Below are positions 29,072-40,084 of a DNA stretch of 64,000 nucleotides, piece by piece. A program made the position numbers and the translations under genes. This DNA comes from Prochlorococcus marinus str. MIT 0919 (GTDB lineage: Bacteria; Cyanobacteriota; Cyanobacteriia; PCC-6307; Cyanobiaceae), in the NCBI RefSeq assembly GCF_027359375.1, contig NZ_CP114779.1, positions 1,364,001 through 1,428,000 of the forward strand. The letters are read 5' to 3'. The notes under the pieces are model-generated. The model saw only the letters and a program-made list of their open reading frames with translations, made no database searches and was not told the origin of the DNA. Numbering within the stretch: position 1 is the first letter of the stretch; each line of letters opens with the position of its first letter.

Positions 29072-30164
29072 TAAATGATTTTATTGCATTAAAAATACGT
29101 TGGTTATTAGATTCGTTTTGAAGGCTAATCCGCAACCAGTTTTCACCTAAACCTTCAAATGATCTGCAGTCTCTAAGCAGTATTTTCTTTTGGGCAAGAT
29201 GTTCTCGTAATGGTAGAAGGGAAGTATTGCTTTCAATTAAAAAGAAGTTGGTGGATGATGGATGAGCTTTAATCCCAGTCAGGGTGTTTAAATGGGAGTG
29301 GAGCCATGAACCTTCTCCTATGATCCATTGATGTATTTGTTGAATATGTCTTTTATATAAGCTTGTATCTTTCATCAGCCTTTCTCCTACTGCAATAGCT
29401 AGAGAGTTCATTGGCCATGGATCTCGAAGATTTTCCCACTTTTTCAACCGTTCAGGTGCACTAATAACATAGCCAATTCTCAAACCAGCTATTGAAAATA
29501 GTTTGGTAAGACTTCTGATTACAATTAGGTTCTCATATTTTGTTGTGAGTGGAATTAATGATTGCTTTTCACCCTCAGGAACAAGAGGTAAGAAGGCTTC
29601 GTCACATATAACAAGCTTGTAAGTTTTGGTTAATTTCTCTAAAGAATTACGATCCCACAATTGTCCAGTTGGATTATGTGGGTTGGTAATCCAAATGACT
29701 TCAGAGATTTCTTTGATTGGAAAAGATTGTGGAAAGCTTGAATTCCAACGTAATGGAAGAGAACTTTGCTTGTAAGTTCCTCCCCAACAATTTATGGCTC
29801 TTTGATAGTCTGCAAATCCTGGGTTGGGTAAGATGCTGAGACCAGTGTTGACTGCATCACGGCCTGCCCATGTCATTAACTCTGCTGCTCCATTGCCAGG
29901 TAGCACCATAGATGTTTTAACTTTGTGCCAAGAGGCAATAGCTTCTTTTAAATTGTATAAATTACGATCAGGGTAATTTTTAAGCCCCATGTTTTCTATC
30001 GCTTTTAAGATGCATTGATTTATTGCTTTTTGAGGTGAGAAAGGAGCCAAGGATGCGCTTGCATCTAGAAGCTCGTAGGCTTCTAGCCCTAATCTTTGAG
30101 CTTCTTCAGCAATATTGCCTCCATGTTCAAATCCAAGCGAATCGCAGTTATTATCTATAGCCAT
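29064..30164 (-). CDS. Aminotransferase of the CobC/CobD (threonine-phosphate decarboxylase) type
   Basis: 366 aa fold-type I PLP enzyme. It starts with [15 protein letters not shown], close to the HGG(N) opening of threonine-phosphate decarboxylases; then [36 protein letters not shown] and the PLP lysine in [18 protein letters not shown]. Probable role: making the aminopropanol linker of (pseudo)cobalamin. HisC is a relative and cannot be excluded by motif alone, but a closer hisC is at 13911-15026. Overlaps pyrD by 10 bp. Confidence 0.8.
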   Translation of the reverse strand: MAIDNNCDSLGFEHGGNIAEEAQRLGLEAYELLDASASLAPFSPQKAINQCILKAIENMGLKNYPDRNLYNLKEAIASWHKVKTSMVLPGNGAAELMTWAGRDAVNTGLSILPNPGFADYQRAINCWGGTYKQSSLPLRWNSSFPQSFPIKEISEVIWITNPHNPTGQLWDRNSLEKLTKTYKLVICDEAFLPLVPEGEKQSLIPLTTKYENLIVIRSLTKLFSIAGLRIGYVISAPERLKKWENLRDPWPMNSLAIAVGERLMKDTSLYKRHIQQIHQWIIGEGSWLHSHLNTLTGIKAHPSSTNFFLIESNTSLLPLREHLAQKKILLRDCRSFEGLGENWLRISLQNESNNQRIFNAIKSFTN

Positions 30165-31333
30165 GGTGTATTGCTTCCCACTACTTCAGAGATATTATTG
30201 AAGTTATGTCGATCCAATTGAGAAGATAGTCCATCGAGAATTTGAGGCACGAGAATAGGCCCTTTGAAAATCCAACCTGTATAAACTTGTAGAAGAGATG
30301 CACCCGCTGAAATTCGCTCCCAAGCACTTTGCGGCGAATCAATTCCTCCTACACCTATAAGAGGTAGTTGTTCTCCTGCTGATTGCCTTAAAATCTTGAT
30401 GACTTCCAAGGCTCTATTTTGCAGTGGATGGCCACTGAGACCACCCGCTTCTTTGGAAAGTCTTAAACCAGTCTGTGAAATCACTCTATCCTCCAGCCCT
30501 AGCCGGTCTAGACTGGTATTTACCGCGATCAAACCTGCCAGTCCTTCCTCGTAGGCAAGTTTTGCGATCTCTTTAATTGCATTGTTGTCTAGGTCAGGAG
30601 CAATTTTTACCAGTAATGGTGGACAGCTGCGAATTCGACGCAGTCGTTCTATTAGTTTCCTTAATTTTTTTGGATCTTGTAATGTTCTAAGACCGGGTGT
30701 ATTAGGAGAGCTGACATTGATTACTGCATAGTCTGCAAAAGGAGCTAACAGTTCTAAGGAGGCCGCATAGTCATCTGGTGCTTGTTCAAGTGCGGTTATT
30801 TTTGACTTCCCGAAATTAATACCAAGTATTGTTGGTCGGTATCCAGGTATTTGGATCCTTTGCTTTTTTAGTGTTTTGCAAAGATTAGCCGCACCATTAT
30901 TGTTAAAACCCATTCGATTTAGAGCTGCTTGCTCTTTAGCTAGACGAAAAAGCCTAGGTTGGGGATTGCCTTTTTGAGGATGCCATGTAACTGTACCAAG
31001 CTCAGCAAAGCCGAAACCAAAATAACTCCATAAACCTGCAGCTATACCATTCTTGTCAAAACCCGCTGCAAGGCCTAATGGATTATTGAAATCACATCCA
31101 AATAATTTTTGTTTTAGCCTTGAGTCTTTCCTTTCAAGCTCTTTACTTAATTGAGCCAATACTTCTGAGATGCCTGGCCATTTTCGATATAGTGATACTT
31201 GACCTAATGTATTAAGGACAATAGTTGTTAATTTCTCAGCATCCAGACCTTCATCTTGTGAGAGGACTGGTGCAAGTAATTGTTTATATAGAGAGGGTAT
31301 TGAAAGAAATTTTGCTGTTAGTGAATTCCCCAT
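30155..31333 (-). CDS. pyrD: Dihydroorotate dehydrogenase (quinone), class 2
   Basis: FMN enzyme of pyrimidine synthesis, 392 aa. The N-terminal extension of about 70 residues marks the membrane-associated, quinone-using class 2. Blocks: [54 protein letters not shown] (catalytic Ser region), LLVKIAPDL, and [27 protein letters not shown]. Followed by the CobC-like gene with a 10 bp overlap, so the two share a transcript. Confidence 0.96.
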   Translation of the reverse strand: MGNSLTAKFLSIPSLYKQLLAPVLSQDEGLDAEKLTTIVLNTLGQVSLYRKWPGISEVLAQLSKELERKDSRLKQKLFGCDFNNPLGLAAGFDKNGIAAGLWSYFGFGFAELGTVTWHPQKGNPQPRLFRLAKEQAALNRMGFNNNGAANLCKTLKKQRIQIPGYRPTILGINFGKSKITALEQAPDDYAASLELLAPFADYAVINVSSPNTPGLRTLQDPKKLRKLIERLRRIRSCPPLLVKIAPDLDNNAIKEIAKLAYEEGLAGLIAVNTSLDRLGLEDRVISQTGLRLSKEAGGLSGHPLQNRALEVIKILRQSAGEQLPLIGVGGIDSPQSAWERISAGASLLQVYTGWIFKGPILVPQILDGLSSQLDRHNFNNISEVVGSNTPWL

Positions 31334-31348
31334 CTTTTTGATACCCTT

Positions 31349-31819
31349 TCATTTGAGTGGTATAGCAATATTTTTAGAAAAGCTTACTGCTATTGTGTCG
31401 ACTCTTTCGTTGTCAGGGTCACCGCTATGACCTTTAACATATTCCAGATTTACATTAGATAGACGTTCTTTATCTAAACTTTTCCAGAGGTCTTGATTCA
31501 ATACTGGCTTTCCTGCAGCAGTTTTCCATCCTTTTTTCTTCCAGCCTAAAATCCATTTATTAAGTCCATCAATTAGATATTTACTATCTGTTCTTATTGT
31601 TATTCCTGCCTGAAGAGGCAGGGTTTTCAGTTTTCTCATTATCTCTAAAGCTGCGGTTAGTTCCATTCGATTGTTTGTTGTATCAGGCACATGACCGCCA
31701 TACTCTTTTACGGTTCCATCTGCAAACCGTATTAAACCTCCCCAACCTCCTGGGCCAGGATTTCCACTACATGCACCATCTGTAGCCGCAGCAATAACCT
31801 CGCCGTGATTATTTGTCAT
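31349..31819 (-). CDS. rnhA: Ribonuclease H (RNase HI)
   Basis: Removes RNA from RNA-DNA hybrids; 156 aa. Catalytic acids are visible in [18 protein letters not shown] (Asp), [12 protein letters not shown] (Glu), [14 protein letters not shown] (Asp) and the late GDPDNERVD. The frame is open to 31924, but that part runs through the rplL terminator and into rplL itself; the ATG at 31819 directly after the terminator gives [15 protein letters not shown], matching the family. It therefore needs its own promoter or read-through. Confidence 0.93.
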   Translation of the reverse strand: MTNNHGEVIAAATDGACSGNPGPGGWGGLIRFADGTVKEYGGHVPDTTNNRMELTAALEIMRKLKTLPLQAGITIRTDSKYLIDGLNKWILGWKKKGWKTAAGKPVLNQDLWKSLDKERLSNVNLEYVKGHSGDPDNERVDTIAVSFSKNIAIPLK

Positions 31820-31823
31820 AGTC

Positions 31824-31850
31824 AAAAAAGAGCCGGTCATTTGACCGGCT
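31824..31850 (-). terminator. Rho-independent terminator after rplL
   Basis: Read on the minus strand: AGCCGGTCA-AA-TGACCGGCT, a perfect nine-pair hairpin, followed by CTTTTTT. It ends the secE-nusG-rpl block 40 bp after the rplL stop and sits only 5 bases before the rnhA start codon. Confidence 0.93.
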
Positions 31851-31889
31851 AGTAAATAGACAAAAGATAAATTATAAAAAGTAGTTAAT

Positions 31890-32291
31890 TTATTTAAGGG
31901 TAACTTTCCCTCCGACAGCTTCAATTGCTTTTTTCAATGCTTCAGCATCTTCTTTGGAAGCACCTTCTTTGATTGTTTTTGGAGCTGCCTCAACCATTGC
32001 TTTTGCGTCTCCAAGCCCTAACCCTGTAGCGTTTCTAACTTCTTTTAATACCTTGATCTTTGCTGCTGCATCAAAGCTTTCAAGGACAACATCAAATTCG
32101 GTTTTCTCTTCAGCAGCATCACTGCCTCCAGCAGCACCTCCAGCTGCTGCTCCAGGAGCGGCCATTACTACTCCTGCTGATGCAGCAGCAGAAACACCAA
32201 AGGCCTCTTCAATTTGCTTTACAAGTTCAGAAGCTTCTAGCAATGAAAGTCCTTTGAGAGATTCGAGAATTTCGTCGGTTTTTGAAGACAT
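31890..32291 (-). CDS. rplL: Ribosomal protein L7/L12
   Basis: Stalk protein of the 50S subunit, 133 aa. The N-terminal dimer domain ([20 protein letters not shown]) is followed by an Ala/Gly-rich hinge (about 38-58) and the C-terminal factor-binding domain [25 protein letters not shown]...[21 protein letters not shown]. 50 bp after rplJ and ended by a strong terminator. Confidence 0.98.
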   Translation of the reverse strand: MSSKTDEILESLKGLSLLEASELVKQIEEAFGVSAAASAGVVMAAPGAAAGGAAGGSDAAEEKTEFDVVLESFDAAAKIKVLKEVRNATGLGLGDAKAMVEAAPKTIKEGASKEDAEALKKAIEAVGGKVTLK

Positions 32292-32341
32292 GGTTTTGGA
32301 TTGAAGAATTATTTAGAGAAAGTTATAGAAGATAGGTGAAA

Positions 32342-32869
32342 TTAATTATCACCATTTTCAGAATGTTGTTTGAGAGATCTTGCAAGTCCAGAAGGAACTT
32401 CATTGATTCCAACAGCTACTTGCGTAGCTATAGAATTTATTGCTCCAGCAATTTGCGCAATTAATGCTTCCTTGGAAGGGAGGTTGGCAATTGCTTTAAG
32501 TTCTTCTTGAGATAAGAGTTTCCCTTCAAAAAGTCCTCCCTTTGTTTCGGACTTTTTGGTATCTTTCTGAAAAGCTTGAACAGCTTTCACGGCACCACCT
32601 ACATCGCCCTTAACCAGAACGAATGCATTGGTGCCAGTTAGTAATGACTCAAGGCTTGCCCAAGAATCATTACCATCTATTGCCTTTCGCATCAAGGTGT
32701 TTTTAGTTACCTTGCATACACCACTGCTTGCCTCTAAACGAGCTCGCAGATCAGACATTTCTTTGATGGATAAACCTTGGTAATCAAGGACAAGAGCCAT
32801 TTCAGATTGATCTAGAAGACCTTTGATCTCCTCGACTATTTGTTTTTTGCTCTCCAGGGTGCGGCCCAT
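32342..32869 (-). CDS. rplJ: Ribosomal protein L10
   Basis: Anchors the L7/L12 stalk to 23S rRNA (175 aa). Starts [22 protein letters not shown], with the expected [16 protein letters not shown] and KNTLMRKAI blocks. The C-terminal helix that holds L7/L12 dimers is present. A 226-base leader with hairpins lies upstream, in line with the known L10 feedback control of rplJ-rplL. Confidence 0.97.
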   Translation of the reverse strand: MGRTLESKKQIVEEIKGLLDQSEMALVLDYQGLSIKEMSDLRARLEASSGVCKVTKNTLMRKAIDGNDSWASLESLLTGTNAFVLVKGDVGGAVKAVQAFQKDTKKSETKGGLFEGKLLSQEELKAIANLPSKEALIAQIAGAINSIATQVAVGINEVPSGLARSLKQHSENGDN

Positions 32870-33095
32870 GGTAATTGGATCGAATCAGGGGGAAAAGCTG
32901 ACATGCGGGCGAATTTATCTCGATATAGAGACGAGGCCGCTATTGATCAATCCAATTAGAAAAATCGTTGCGTTTACCTCGGCAGGGTTTAAAGGAGTTG
33001 TGCAAATATTGCACAGTTCTCTTACCTGCTGTCTTTGGCCGGGCGCATGCCCTTTGACTGTTAAGTCAAGTTATTAGAATAATATCAAATTGTAA
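32870..33095 (-). promoter_or_regulatory. rplJ leader (probable L10 autoregulatory leader)
   Basis: 226 bases between rplA and rplJ with no gene. Perfect hairpins: TTGACT-GTTA-AGTCAA (33054-33069), GGGC-GCAT-GCCC (33041-33052) and TGTGCAA-ATA-TTGCACA (32999-33015). The minus-strand text also has GAGGTAAACG, like a conserved part of bacterial L10 leaders. L10-L12 binding to such leaders represses translation in other bacteria. Assignment rests on position and hairpins; no covariance check was possible. Confidence 0.65.
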
Positions 33096-33800
33096 TTAGT
33101 CTTGTGAAATATCTTGTAAAGCCGTGATGTCTATTTCTACAGAAGGTCCCATGGTGGAAGTTATATAAAGACTTTTCCAAAAACGGCCTTTTGCTCCACT
33201 TGGCTTATTTCTATCGATAGTTTCTTGAAGAGTTTTGAGGTTCTCAAGCAAAGCTTCTTCTGAAAAACTGGCCTTACCAAAACGTACATGGATAATTCCA
33301 GCTCGATCAGCTCTGAATTCAAGTTTTCCAGCTTTAAACTCTTTAATTGCTCCTGCAATGTCAGTTGTAACTGTCCCCGCTTTAGGATTAGGCATTAGCC
33401 CTCTTGGTCCAAGTACTCTTCCAAGTTTTGCAACCTTAGGCATCATGTCAGGTGTAGCAATAAGAAGATCGAAGTTCATTTCTCCTTTATTAATAGCTTC
33501 TACTAAATCTTCTTCGCCTGATATATCCGCCCCAGCAGTTTGTGCTTCGGCAACTTTTTCTCCTCTTGCGATCACAGCAATCTTGATAGTTTGTCCTGTT
33601 CCTTGTGGAAGTGCAACAGTGGTTCTTATCTGCTGGTCTGTGTACTTGGGATCAATCCCCAAGCGAATATGTGCTTCTATTGTTTCATCAAATTTTGCTG
33701 TTGCAGTTTCTTTAACCAGTTTGATTCCTTCAATTGGTTCGTAGACTTTGTCCTCAACTTTTGAGGACAAACTAGTCATTCTTTTTGAAAGTTTTTTCAT
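33096..33800 (-). CDS. rplA: Ribosomal protein L1
   Basis: Binds 23S rRNA at the L1 stalk; 234 aa. Typical blocks: [61 protein letters not shown], and the [19 protein letters not shown] region. Start ATG gives [11 protein letters not shown]. 75 bp after rplK; L1 can bind its own mRNA in other bacteria, but I did not find a clear copy of the rRNA site. Confidence 0.98.
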   Translation of the reverse strand: MKKLSKRMTSLSSKVEDKVYEPIEGIKLVKETATAKFDETIEAHIRLGIDPKYTDQQIRTTVALPQGTGQTIKIAVIARGEKVAEAQTAGADISGEEDLVEAINKGEMNFDLLIATPDMMPKVAKLGRVLGPRGLMPNPKAGTVTTDIAGAIKEFKAGKLEFRADRAGIIHVRFGKASFSEEALLENLKTLQETIDRNKPSGAKGRFWKSLYITSTMGPSVEIDITALQDISQD

Positions 33801-33875
33801 AAGGCTTTTTGGGGTTCAGCCGACAAAGATTGTCTCCCCCTATAAGGTTTTCTTGGTCAAATTGAAAGAGATCTA

Positions 33876-34301
33876 TTAGTCAGTAATTGAAACACCCATA
33901 TTTCTGGCTGTTCCTTCTATGACTTTCATTGCTGACTCGATGCTATTGCAATTGAGGTCTGGCAATTTAGTTTTAGCGATTTCTTCAAGTTGACTACGTT
34001 TAATAGTACCTGCTTGACCTTTTGCTGACTCGCCAGAGCCCTTATCTATACCTGCTGCCTTGGTAATTAGGACAGCTGCGGGTGGGGTTTTTGTTATGAA
34101 AGTAAAACTTCGATCTTCAAAAACAGAGATCTCTACGGGGATTACAAACCCTGCTTTGTCTTGAGTCCTAGCGTTGTACTCTTTGCAAAAGGCCATGATG
34201 TTTACACCATGTTGTCCTAATGCAGGACCTACTGGAGGTGCAGGGTTTGCTTTGCCAGCCTGGAGGGCCAACTTGATCACAGCTACAATTTTCTTTGCCA
34301 T
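33876..34301 (-). CDS. rplK: Ribosomal protein L11
   Basis: GTPase-centre protein of the 50S subunit, 141 aa. The frame extends two codons further to a TTG, but the universal start [20 protein letters not shown] fixes the ATG at 34301. Continues with [26 protein letters not shown] and ends in [12 protein letters not shown]. Between nusG and rplA, as in all bacteria with this cluster. Confidence 0.98.
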   Translation of the reverse strand: MAKKIVAVIKLALQAGKANPAPPVGPALGQHGVNIMAFCKEYNARTQDKAGFVIPVEISVFEDRSFTFITKTPPAAVLITKAAGIDKGSGESAKGQAGTIKRSQLEEIAKTKLPDLNCNSIESAMKVIEGTARNMGVSITD

Positions 34302-34400
34302 CGTCAATAAATTGGATTCTTAGTTAAAGGAAAGTGTTTAAGGCTTTTGCAAACTTACTTCCTTAAAGGCCTAATAAATTACTACTAAGCAATTAAGTTT

Positions 34401-35018
34401 TTAGTTCTGTTTGCTTATTTGTGAGAATTCAAGCTCAACAGGAGTTTCTCTCCCGAAGATAGAAAGGAGTGCTTTTAATTTGTTCCTTTCCCCAGATACT
34501 TCAATAACTTCTCCTTGGAAATCCTTAAAAGGTCCTCCAGTAACTAGGATTTGGTCGCCTTCTGATAAATCAAGTTTCACTACCGCTTTCTTCTCAGAGG
34601 CTCGTTTAAAGATTCTGTTTACTTCTTCGCGACTTAATGGCCTTGGCTTTATATGCCCTCTTCCTCTGCCAGTAGGTCGACGATCTTCAGCTCCAACAAA
34701 ATTAATAACGTTAGGTGTGCTTCGAACTGCCATCATTGTGTCCTCATCAAGAATCATCCTGACCAGTACATAACCGGGAAAAACTTTTTCTTCCGTGGAT
34801 TGCCTAGATCCATCTTTTTTTAATTTAACCGCTGGAGTTTGAGGAATTTCTATTTCAAGGATTCTATTGCTTACACCTAGAGTTACAGCTCTTTGTTCAA
34901 GAGTTGCTTTGACTTTTTTCTCGCAACTGGAAGCGACTTGAACGGCATACCATCTGGCTATTGTTGTTTTCGCAATAGAAGCACTGTCTTCCAATTTGTT
35001 TTGAGAGGGTAAATCCAT
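34401..35018 (-). CDS. nusG: Transcription elongation/termination factor NusG
   Basis: Binds RNA polymerase and affects pausing and Rho-dependent events; 205 aa from the chosen start. The NGN domain begins RWYAVQVASSCEKKVKATLEQR and includes VFPGYVLVRMILDEDTM and VRSTPNVINFVG; the KOW domain is DQILVTGGPFKDFQGEVIEV. The frame is open to 35138 but that would overlap secE by 28 bp with unrelated sequence, so ATG 35018 (MDLPSQNKLED) is preferred. Confidence 0.95.
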   Translation of the reverse strand: MDLPSQNKLEDSASIAKTTIARWYAVQVASSCEKKVKATLEQRAVTLGVSNRILEIEIPQTPAVKLKKDGSRQSTEEKVFPGYVLVRMILDEDTMMAVRSTPNVINFVGAEDRRPTGRGRGHIKPRPLSREEVNRIFKRASEKKAVVKLDLSEGDQILVTGGPFKDFQGEVIEVSGERNKLKALLSIFGRETPVELEFSQISKQN

Positions 35019-35110
35019 TATTTGAGATCTTTCTGGAGGGTTGGAATCAAACTCTGACACGTTGTTTAAATAAATCGATAAAGGGTAATAAGGGTGTTGA
35101 AATTCATGTT

Positions 35111-35353
35111 TCAACGAAATATGTGAGAGGCACCCCAACCAAAGAAACGACTTACTGCTGCAATTGCTGCGGCAGATAGGGTTACCATTAATATTACAGC
35201 TATTGACTCGCTAAATAGTTGTTGGCGACTCGGCCAAACTACTAATTTAAGTTCGTCAATAGTTGTGGCCAGAAAACCTTTTTTGGGAGAAGGATCTTCA
35301 TTCGATGGTTGAGAAACCGAATTTGGGGTTTCGTTAGAAGTTGTGCTTGTCAC
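35111..35353 (-). CDS. secE: Preprotein translocase subunit SecE
   Basis: Single-helix SecE (80 aa): a polar Ser/Pro-rich N-terminal tail, then the conserved TTIDELKLVVWPSRQQLFSESIAV amphipathic segment and one membrane helix ending in RFFGWGASHIFR. Together with SecY and SecG it forms the translocation channel in plasma and thylakoid membranes. First gene of the nusG-rpl cluster, 92 bp before nusG. Confidence 0.95.
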   Translation of the reverse strand: MTSTTSNETPNSVSQPSNEDPSPKKGFLATTIDELKLVVWPSRQQLFSESIAVILMVTLSAAAIAAVSRFFGWGASHIFR

Positions 35354-35439
35354 TGTTAGAAGTCTCAGGCTGAATCTTGTGAAATAGCTCTGAATTGCAA
35401 AGTCCCTTTACTAGTTTAGATTAATCGATAATGACTATT

Positions 35440-38181
35440 TTAGTCCTCTCCAACAAATATTAGGGGTTCAGATTTGTCTGTTGCGGTTTTTATCCTTACT
35501 GCATTTAATCCAACAAATTTGTCTTCTAATAATTTTGTAGCAAGAGGATTTTCAACTCTTCTGCGAAGAATTCTTCTTAAAGGCCTAGCGCCATACTCTG
35601 GCTCATAACCTTCACTTGCAAGTGTTTCGATTGTTGAATTATCTATACGAAGTTCTAAATCTTGTTCAGAGAGTAATTTCGTTAATTCATTAAGTTGAAG
35701 TTTTACAATTTGTTTTAGACCATCTAGGGAGAGGGGGCTAAAGCAAATTATTTCATCTATTCGGTTCAGAAATTCTGGACGAAATTGTTTTCTTAGTGCT
35801 TGATCAATGTCTTCGCTGAGATCTTTTATCGGGTTGTTTTCATTATCAGAAGGATCAGTTCTGTGAAGTGTATTTTCTAGAATTTTTCTACTAGCAAGGT
35901 TGCTTGTCATTACGATTACAGTGTGACGAAAGTCGACGGTTCTTCCCTGAGAATCAGTTAATCGTCCATCATCTAGGACTTGAAGCAGAATATTGAATAC
36001 ATCTGGGTGTCCTTTCTCTATTTCATCTAAAAGTAAAACTGAATATGGTTTACGCCTCACAGCCTCTGTAAGTTGGCCACCTTCTTCATAGCCAACATAT
36101 CCAGGAGGAGCACCTAGAAGTCTTGCAACTGCATTCCTTTCCATGAATTCACTCATATCAAGCCTTATTAATGCTTCTTCTTCGTCAAACAATGATGATG
36201 CTAGGGCTTTTGCCAGTTCCGTTTTGCCTACACCTGTGGGGCCTAGGAAAAGAAAGGATCCAATAGGCCTAAAACTATCTTTCATTCCTGCTCTGGCTCG
36301 TTTTATGGCTTCACTAACTGCTTTAACAGCTTCTGATTGTCCAATAACTTTACTTGCTAACTCTATTTCTAAAGTTAAAAGTTTTTGCTTCTCACCTGCT
36401 AATACTTTATTTACAGGTATCCCTGTCCAGCGAGCTACAACATCTGCAATATCATTAGGCTCTACTCTATTTCGCAAGATTGATTTTTTATCATTATTCA
36501 ATATTTCCAGCTCTGCTTCTAAGTTTGCTATTTCTTCTTGTAAGTAATGCTTATCATCATATTTGAGCCTAGCTACTGTTTCAAGATCCCCTTCATTCTC
36601 TGCCTCTTCTATTTCATGATTTAACGAGTTATCTTGATTAATTAAATTTTTAAGCTCGTCAAATTTACTTTTTTCTTCTTTCCATTGATTTGATAATTCG
36701 ATACATATTCTTTCAGATATTTCTATTTCATTTTGTATTTGTTGAACCTTTTCTTCTAATCCTTGCTCTTCAGCATTTATTAGTTTTGAACTTAAATTTT
36801 CTAATTTAAGTTCCTCTTCTTTTAAAATTTTCGGCTTTGAATTCACTTCTAATTTTATTTGTGCCGCTGCTTCATCAATTAAATCGATAGCTTTATCTGG
36901 AAGGCAGCGATCACTTATATATCTATTTGCTAATCTATTTGCTGTAATTAATGATTCATCAGTAATGCTGACACCATGATGTATTTCATATTTTCCCTTA
37001 ATACCTCTCAATATCTCTACACTAAGATCAATACTTGGTTCTTTAATTAGAACTTGTTGGAACCTCCTATTTAGTGCTTGATCTTTATCAATTGTTCTAC
37101 GAAAATTTTCAGGTGTTGTTGCACCAATACATCTTAGTTTCCCACTCGCAAGAGCAGGTTTAAGAAGACTACCTGCATCTGCACTTGATCTATCTGTGCT
37201 TAAAATTGTATGTAATTCATCAATAAATAAAATAACTCCTTCTTCAGGTTTGCTAGCTCTCTCAAGAACTGACCTTAGCCTTTCTTCAAATTGACCTCGA
37301 AATTTCGTACCTGCAATTAGCGCACCTAAATCTAGTGATATTAACTTCAATCCTCTTATGGAATCAGGTACTTCATTGCTAACTATTTTTTGTGATAGAA
37401 GCTCAGCAACAGCTGTTTTCCCAACACCAGGTGCACCAATTAAGACAGGGTTATTCTTACCTCTACGAGATAATACTTTAATGACTAATTGGATTTCTTC
37501 ATCTCTACCTATAACTGGGTCAAGTTCTTTATTTAAGGCTGCAAGAGTTAAATCTTTACCAAATTCTGTTAATGGATTGAGTGGTTCGTTTGCTTCTTCT
37601 TTGCTTAAAGAGCTTATTTTTTCTATAGAATTTTCATTAACGAACTCCCTAGCTTTCCTTTGACTTGAATTTGTGACTTGACTGACTGATTGCGAGGTGT
37701 TTGATTTATTTTCATACTTAACATTTGGAATATTACCTTGTATAGGTAATCGCCTTAACTCACTTTCTATGATTTCACTAGGTAGACCAGCTTCTTCAAA
37801 TAATTCAGCTCCAATCCGCTTATCTCGACCTATAGCCATAATTAGATGAGAGATTTCGATTAGTTTTGAACCCCAGCGACTTCTGAAAATCTCAGCTTGG
37901 TCTAGTAATTCTTCTAAATCCTCACCAATAAAAAGTTGATTATTACTTGATGATGCATTGCGAGAAAGAAATTCCTCAAGATTATCTAAAAATTCATTAT
38001 GGTTAATTGATAAAGCTTGAATATTATTTTTGAATTGTTGGTCGGTAAACAGTACGAAAAGAACATGTTCAACATCGAGGTATTCATGCCTCCAGCGACT
38101 GGCTTCTTTTTCGCTTTCTAGTAATAAGCCCCATGAATTCTGGCTAAATAGTTCAGGGTTATGGGTAAGACTTTTTTTCAT
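35440..38181 (-). CDS. clpB: ClpB-type AAA+ chaperone (probably ClpB2)
   Basis: 913 aa Hsp100 protein: a divergent N-domain (about 1-150), NBD1 with Walker A IGAPGVGKTAVAE and Walker B ILFIDELHT, a coiled-coil middle domain (about 440-560, dense Glu/Lys/Leu), NBD2 with GPTGVGKTELAK and LLLDEIEKGHPDVFN, and a C-terminal domain ending LEDKFVGLNAVRI. The middle domain makes it ClpB rather than ClpC/A. Cyanobacteria have two ClpB proteins; the unusual N-domain and position next to secE suggest ClpB2, which is an inference. Confidence 0.88.
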   Translation of the reverse strand: MKKSLTHNPELFSQNSWGLLLESEKEASRWRHEYLDVEHVLFVLFTDQQFKNNIQALSINHNEFLDNLEEFLSRNASSSNNQLFIGEDLEELLDQAEIFRSRWGSKLIEISHLIMAIGRDKRIGAELFEEAGLPSEIIESELRRLPIQGNIPNVKYENKSNTSQSVSQVTNSSQRKAREFVNENSIEKISSLSKEEANEPLNPLTEFGKDLTLAALNKELDPVIGRDEEIQLVIKVLSRRGKNNPVLIGAPGVGKTAVAELLSQKIVSNEVPDSIRGLKLISLDLGALIAGTKFRGQFEERLRSVLERASKPEEGVILFIDELHTILSTDRSSADAGSLLKPALASGKLRCIGATTPENFRRTIDKDQALNRRFQQVLIKEPSIDLSVEILRGIKGKYEIHHGVSITDESLITANRLANRYISDRCLPDKAIDLIDEAAAQIKLEVNSKPKILKEEELKLENLSSKLINAEEQGLEEKVQQIQNEIEISERICIELSNQWKEEKSKFDELKNLINQDNSLNHEIEEAENEGDLETVARLKYDDKHYLQEEIANLEAELEILNNDKKSILRNRVEPNDIADVVARWTGIPVNKVLAGEKQKLLTLEIELASKVIGQSEAVKAVSEAIKRARAGMKDSFRPIGSFLFLGPTGVGKTELAKALASSLFDEEEALIRLDMSEFMERNAVARLLGAPPGYVGYEEGGQLTEAVRRKPYSVLLLDEIEKGHPDVFNILLQVLDDGRLTDSQGRTVDFRHTVIVMTSNLASRKILENTLHRTDPSDNENNPIKDLSEDIDQALRKQFRPEFLNRIDEIICFSPLSLDGLKQIVKLQLNELTKLLSEQDLELRIDNSTIETLASEGYEPEYGARPLRRILRRRVENPLATKLLEDKFVGLNAVRIKTATDKSEPLIFVGED

Positions 38182-38226
38182 TGTGACTTGGATTATAGCT
38201 TGTATAAAAAACCTTTAGTCAGGTAT

Positions 38227-38619
38227 TCAATTTTTGGAACTCTTTTCAATTAATTCAATTTTGTAGCCATCAGGATCTTCAATAAAAGCAATTAATGTGT
38301 TTCCATGTTTCATCGGTCCAGGTTCTCTGACAATATTTCCACCACTTTTCCTGAGTGATTCGCAAGTCTCAAAGATATTTTCTACGCCTAACGCTATGTG
38401 ACCATAACCATTGCCAATTTCGTAATTAGGAATATCCCAGTTGTGAGTAAGCTCTATCACAGTATTTTCCTCCTCTACTCCGTACCCTACAAAAGCCAGG
38501 GTGAATCTGCCTGAGGGGTAGTCTTTTTGCCGAAGAAGCTTCATCCCTAAAACCTCTGTATAAAAACTTAGTGATTTTTCTAGATTGCCTACTCGAAGCA
38601 TCGTGTGGAGCATCCTCAT
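38227..38619 (-). CDS. gloA: Lactoylglutathione lyase (glyoxalase I)
   Basis: Converts the hemithioacetal of methylglyoxal and glutathione to S-lactoylglutathione; 130 aa. Sequence [53 protein letters not shown] and [15 protein letters not shown] includes the four expected metal ligands (His, Glu, His, Glu). Glutathione is available through gshB in this window. Confidence 0.95.
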   Translation of the reverse strand: MRMLHTMLRVGNLEKSLSFYTEVLGMKLLRQKDYPSGRFTLAFVGYGVEEENTVIELTHNWDIPNYEIGNGYGHIALGVENIFETCESLRKSGGNIVREPGPMKHGNTLIAFIEDPDGYKIELIEKSSKN

Positions 38620-38670
38620 GTCAGGTGATATGTTTTTAATAACTTATCTTTATTCTGCTAGGTAAAATAG

Positions 38671-40062
<1,392 letters not shown>

Positions 40063-40084
40063 AGGGTAATTCTTGTTGGTTTAA

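Noticed and set aside
31954-32304. Long open frame antisense to rplL
   Set aside because: Ala/Pro/Ser-rich shadow created by the Ala-rich hinge of L7/L12; no ribosome site or family likeness.
33235-33744. 169-codon open frame antisense to rplA
   Set aside because: A complementary-strand shadow of a certain ribosomal protein gene, of biased composition.
35019-35138. Extended nusG start overlapping secE
   Set aside because: Would overlap secE by 28 bp with sequence unlike any NusG N-terminus; ATG 35018 fits better.
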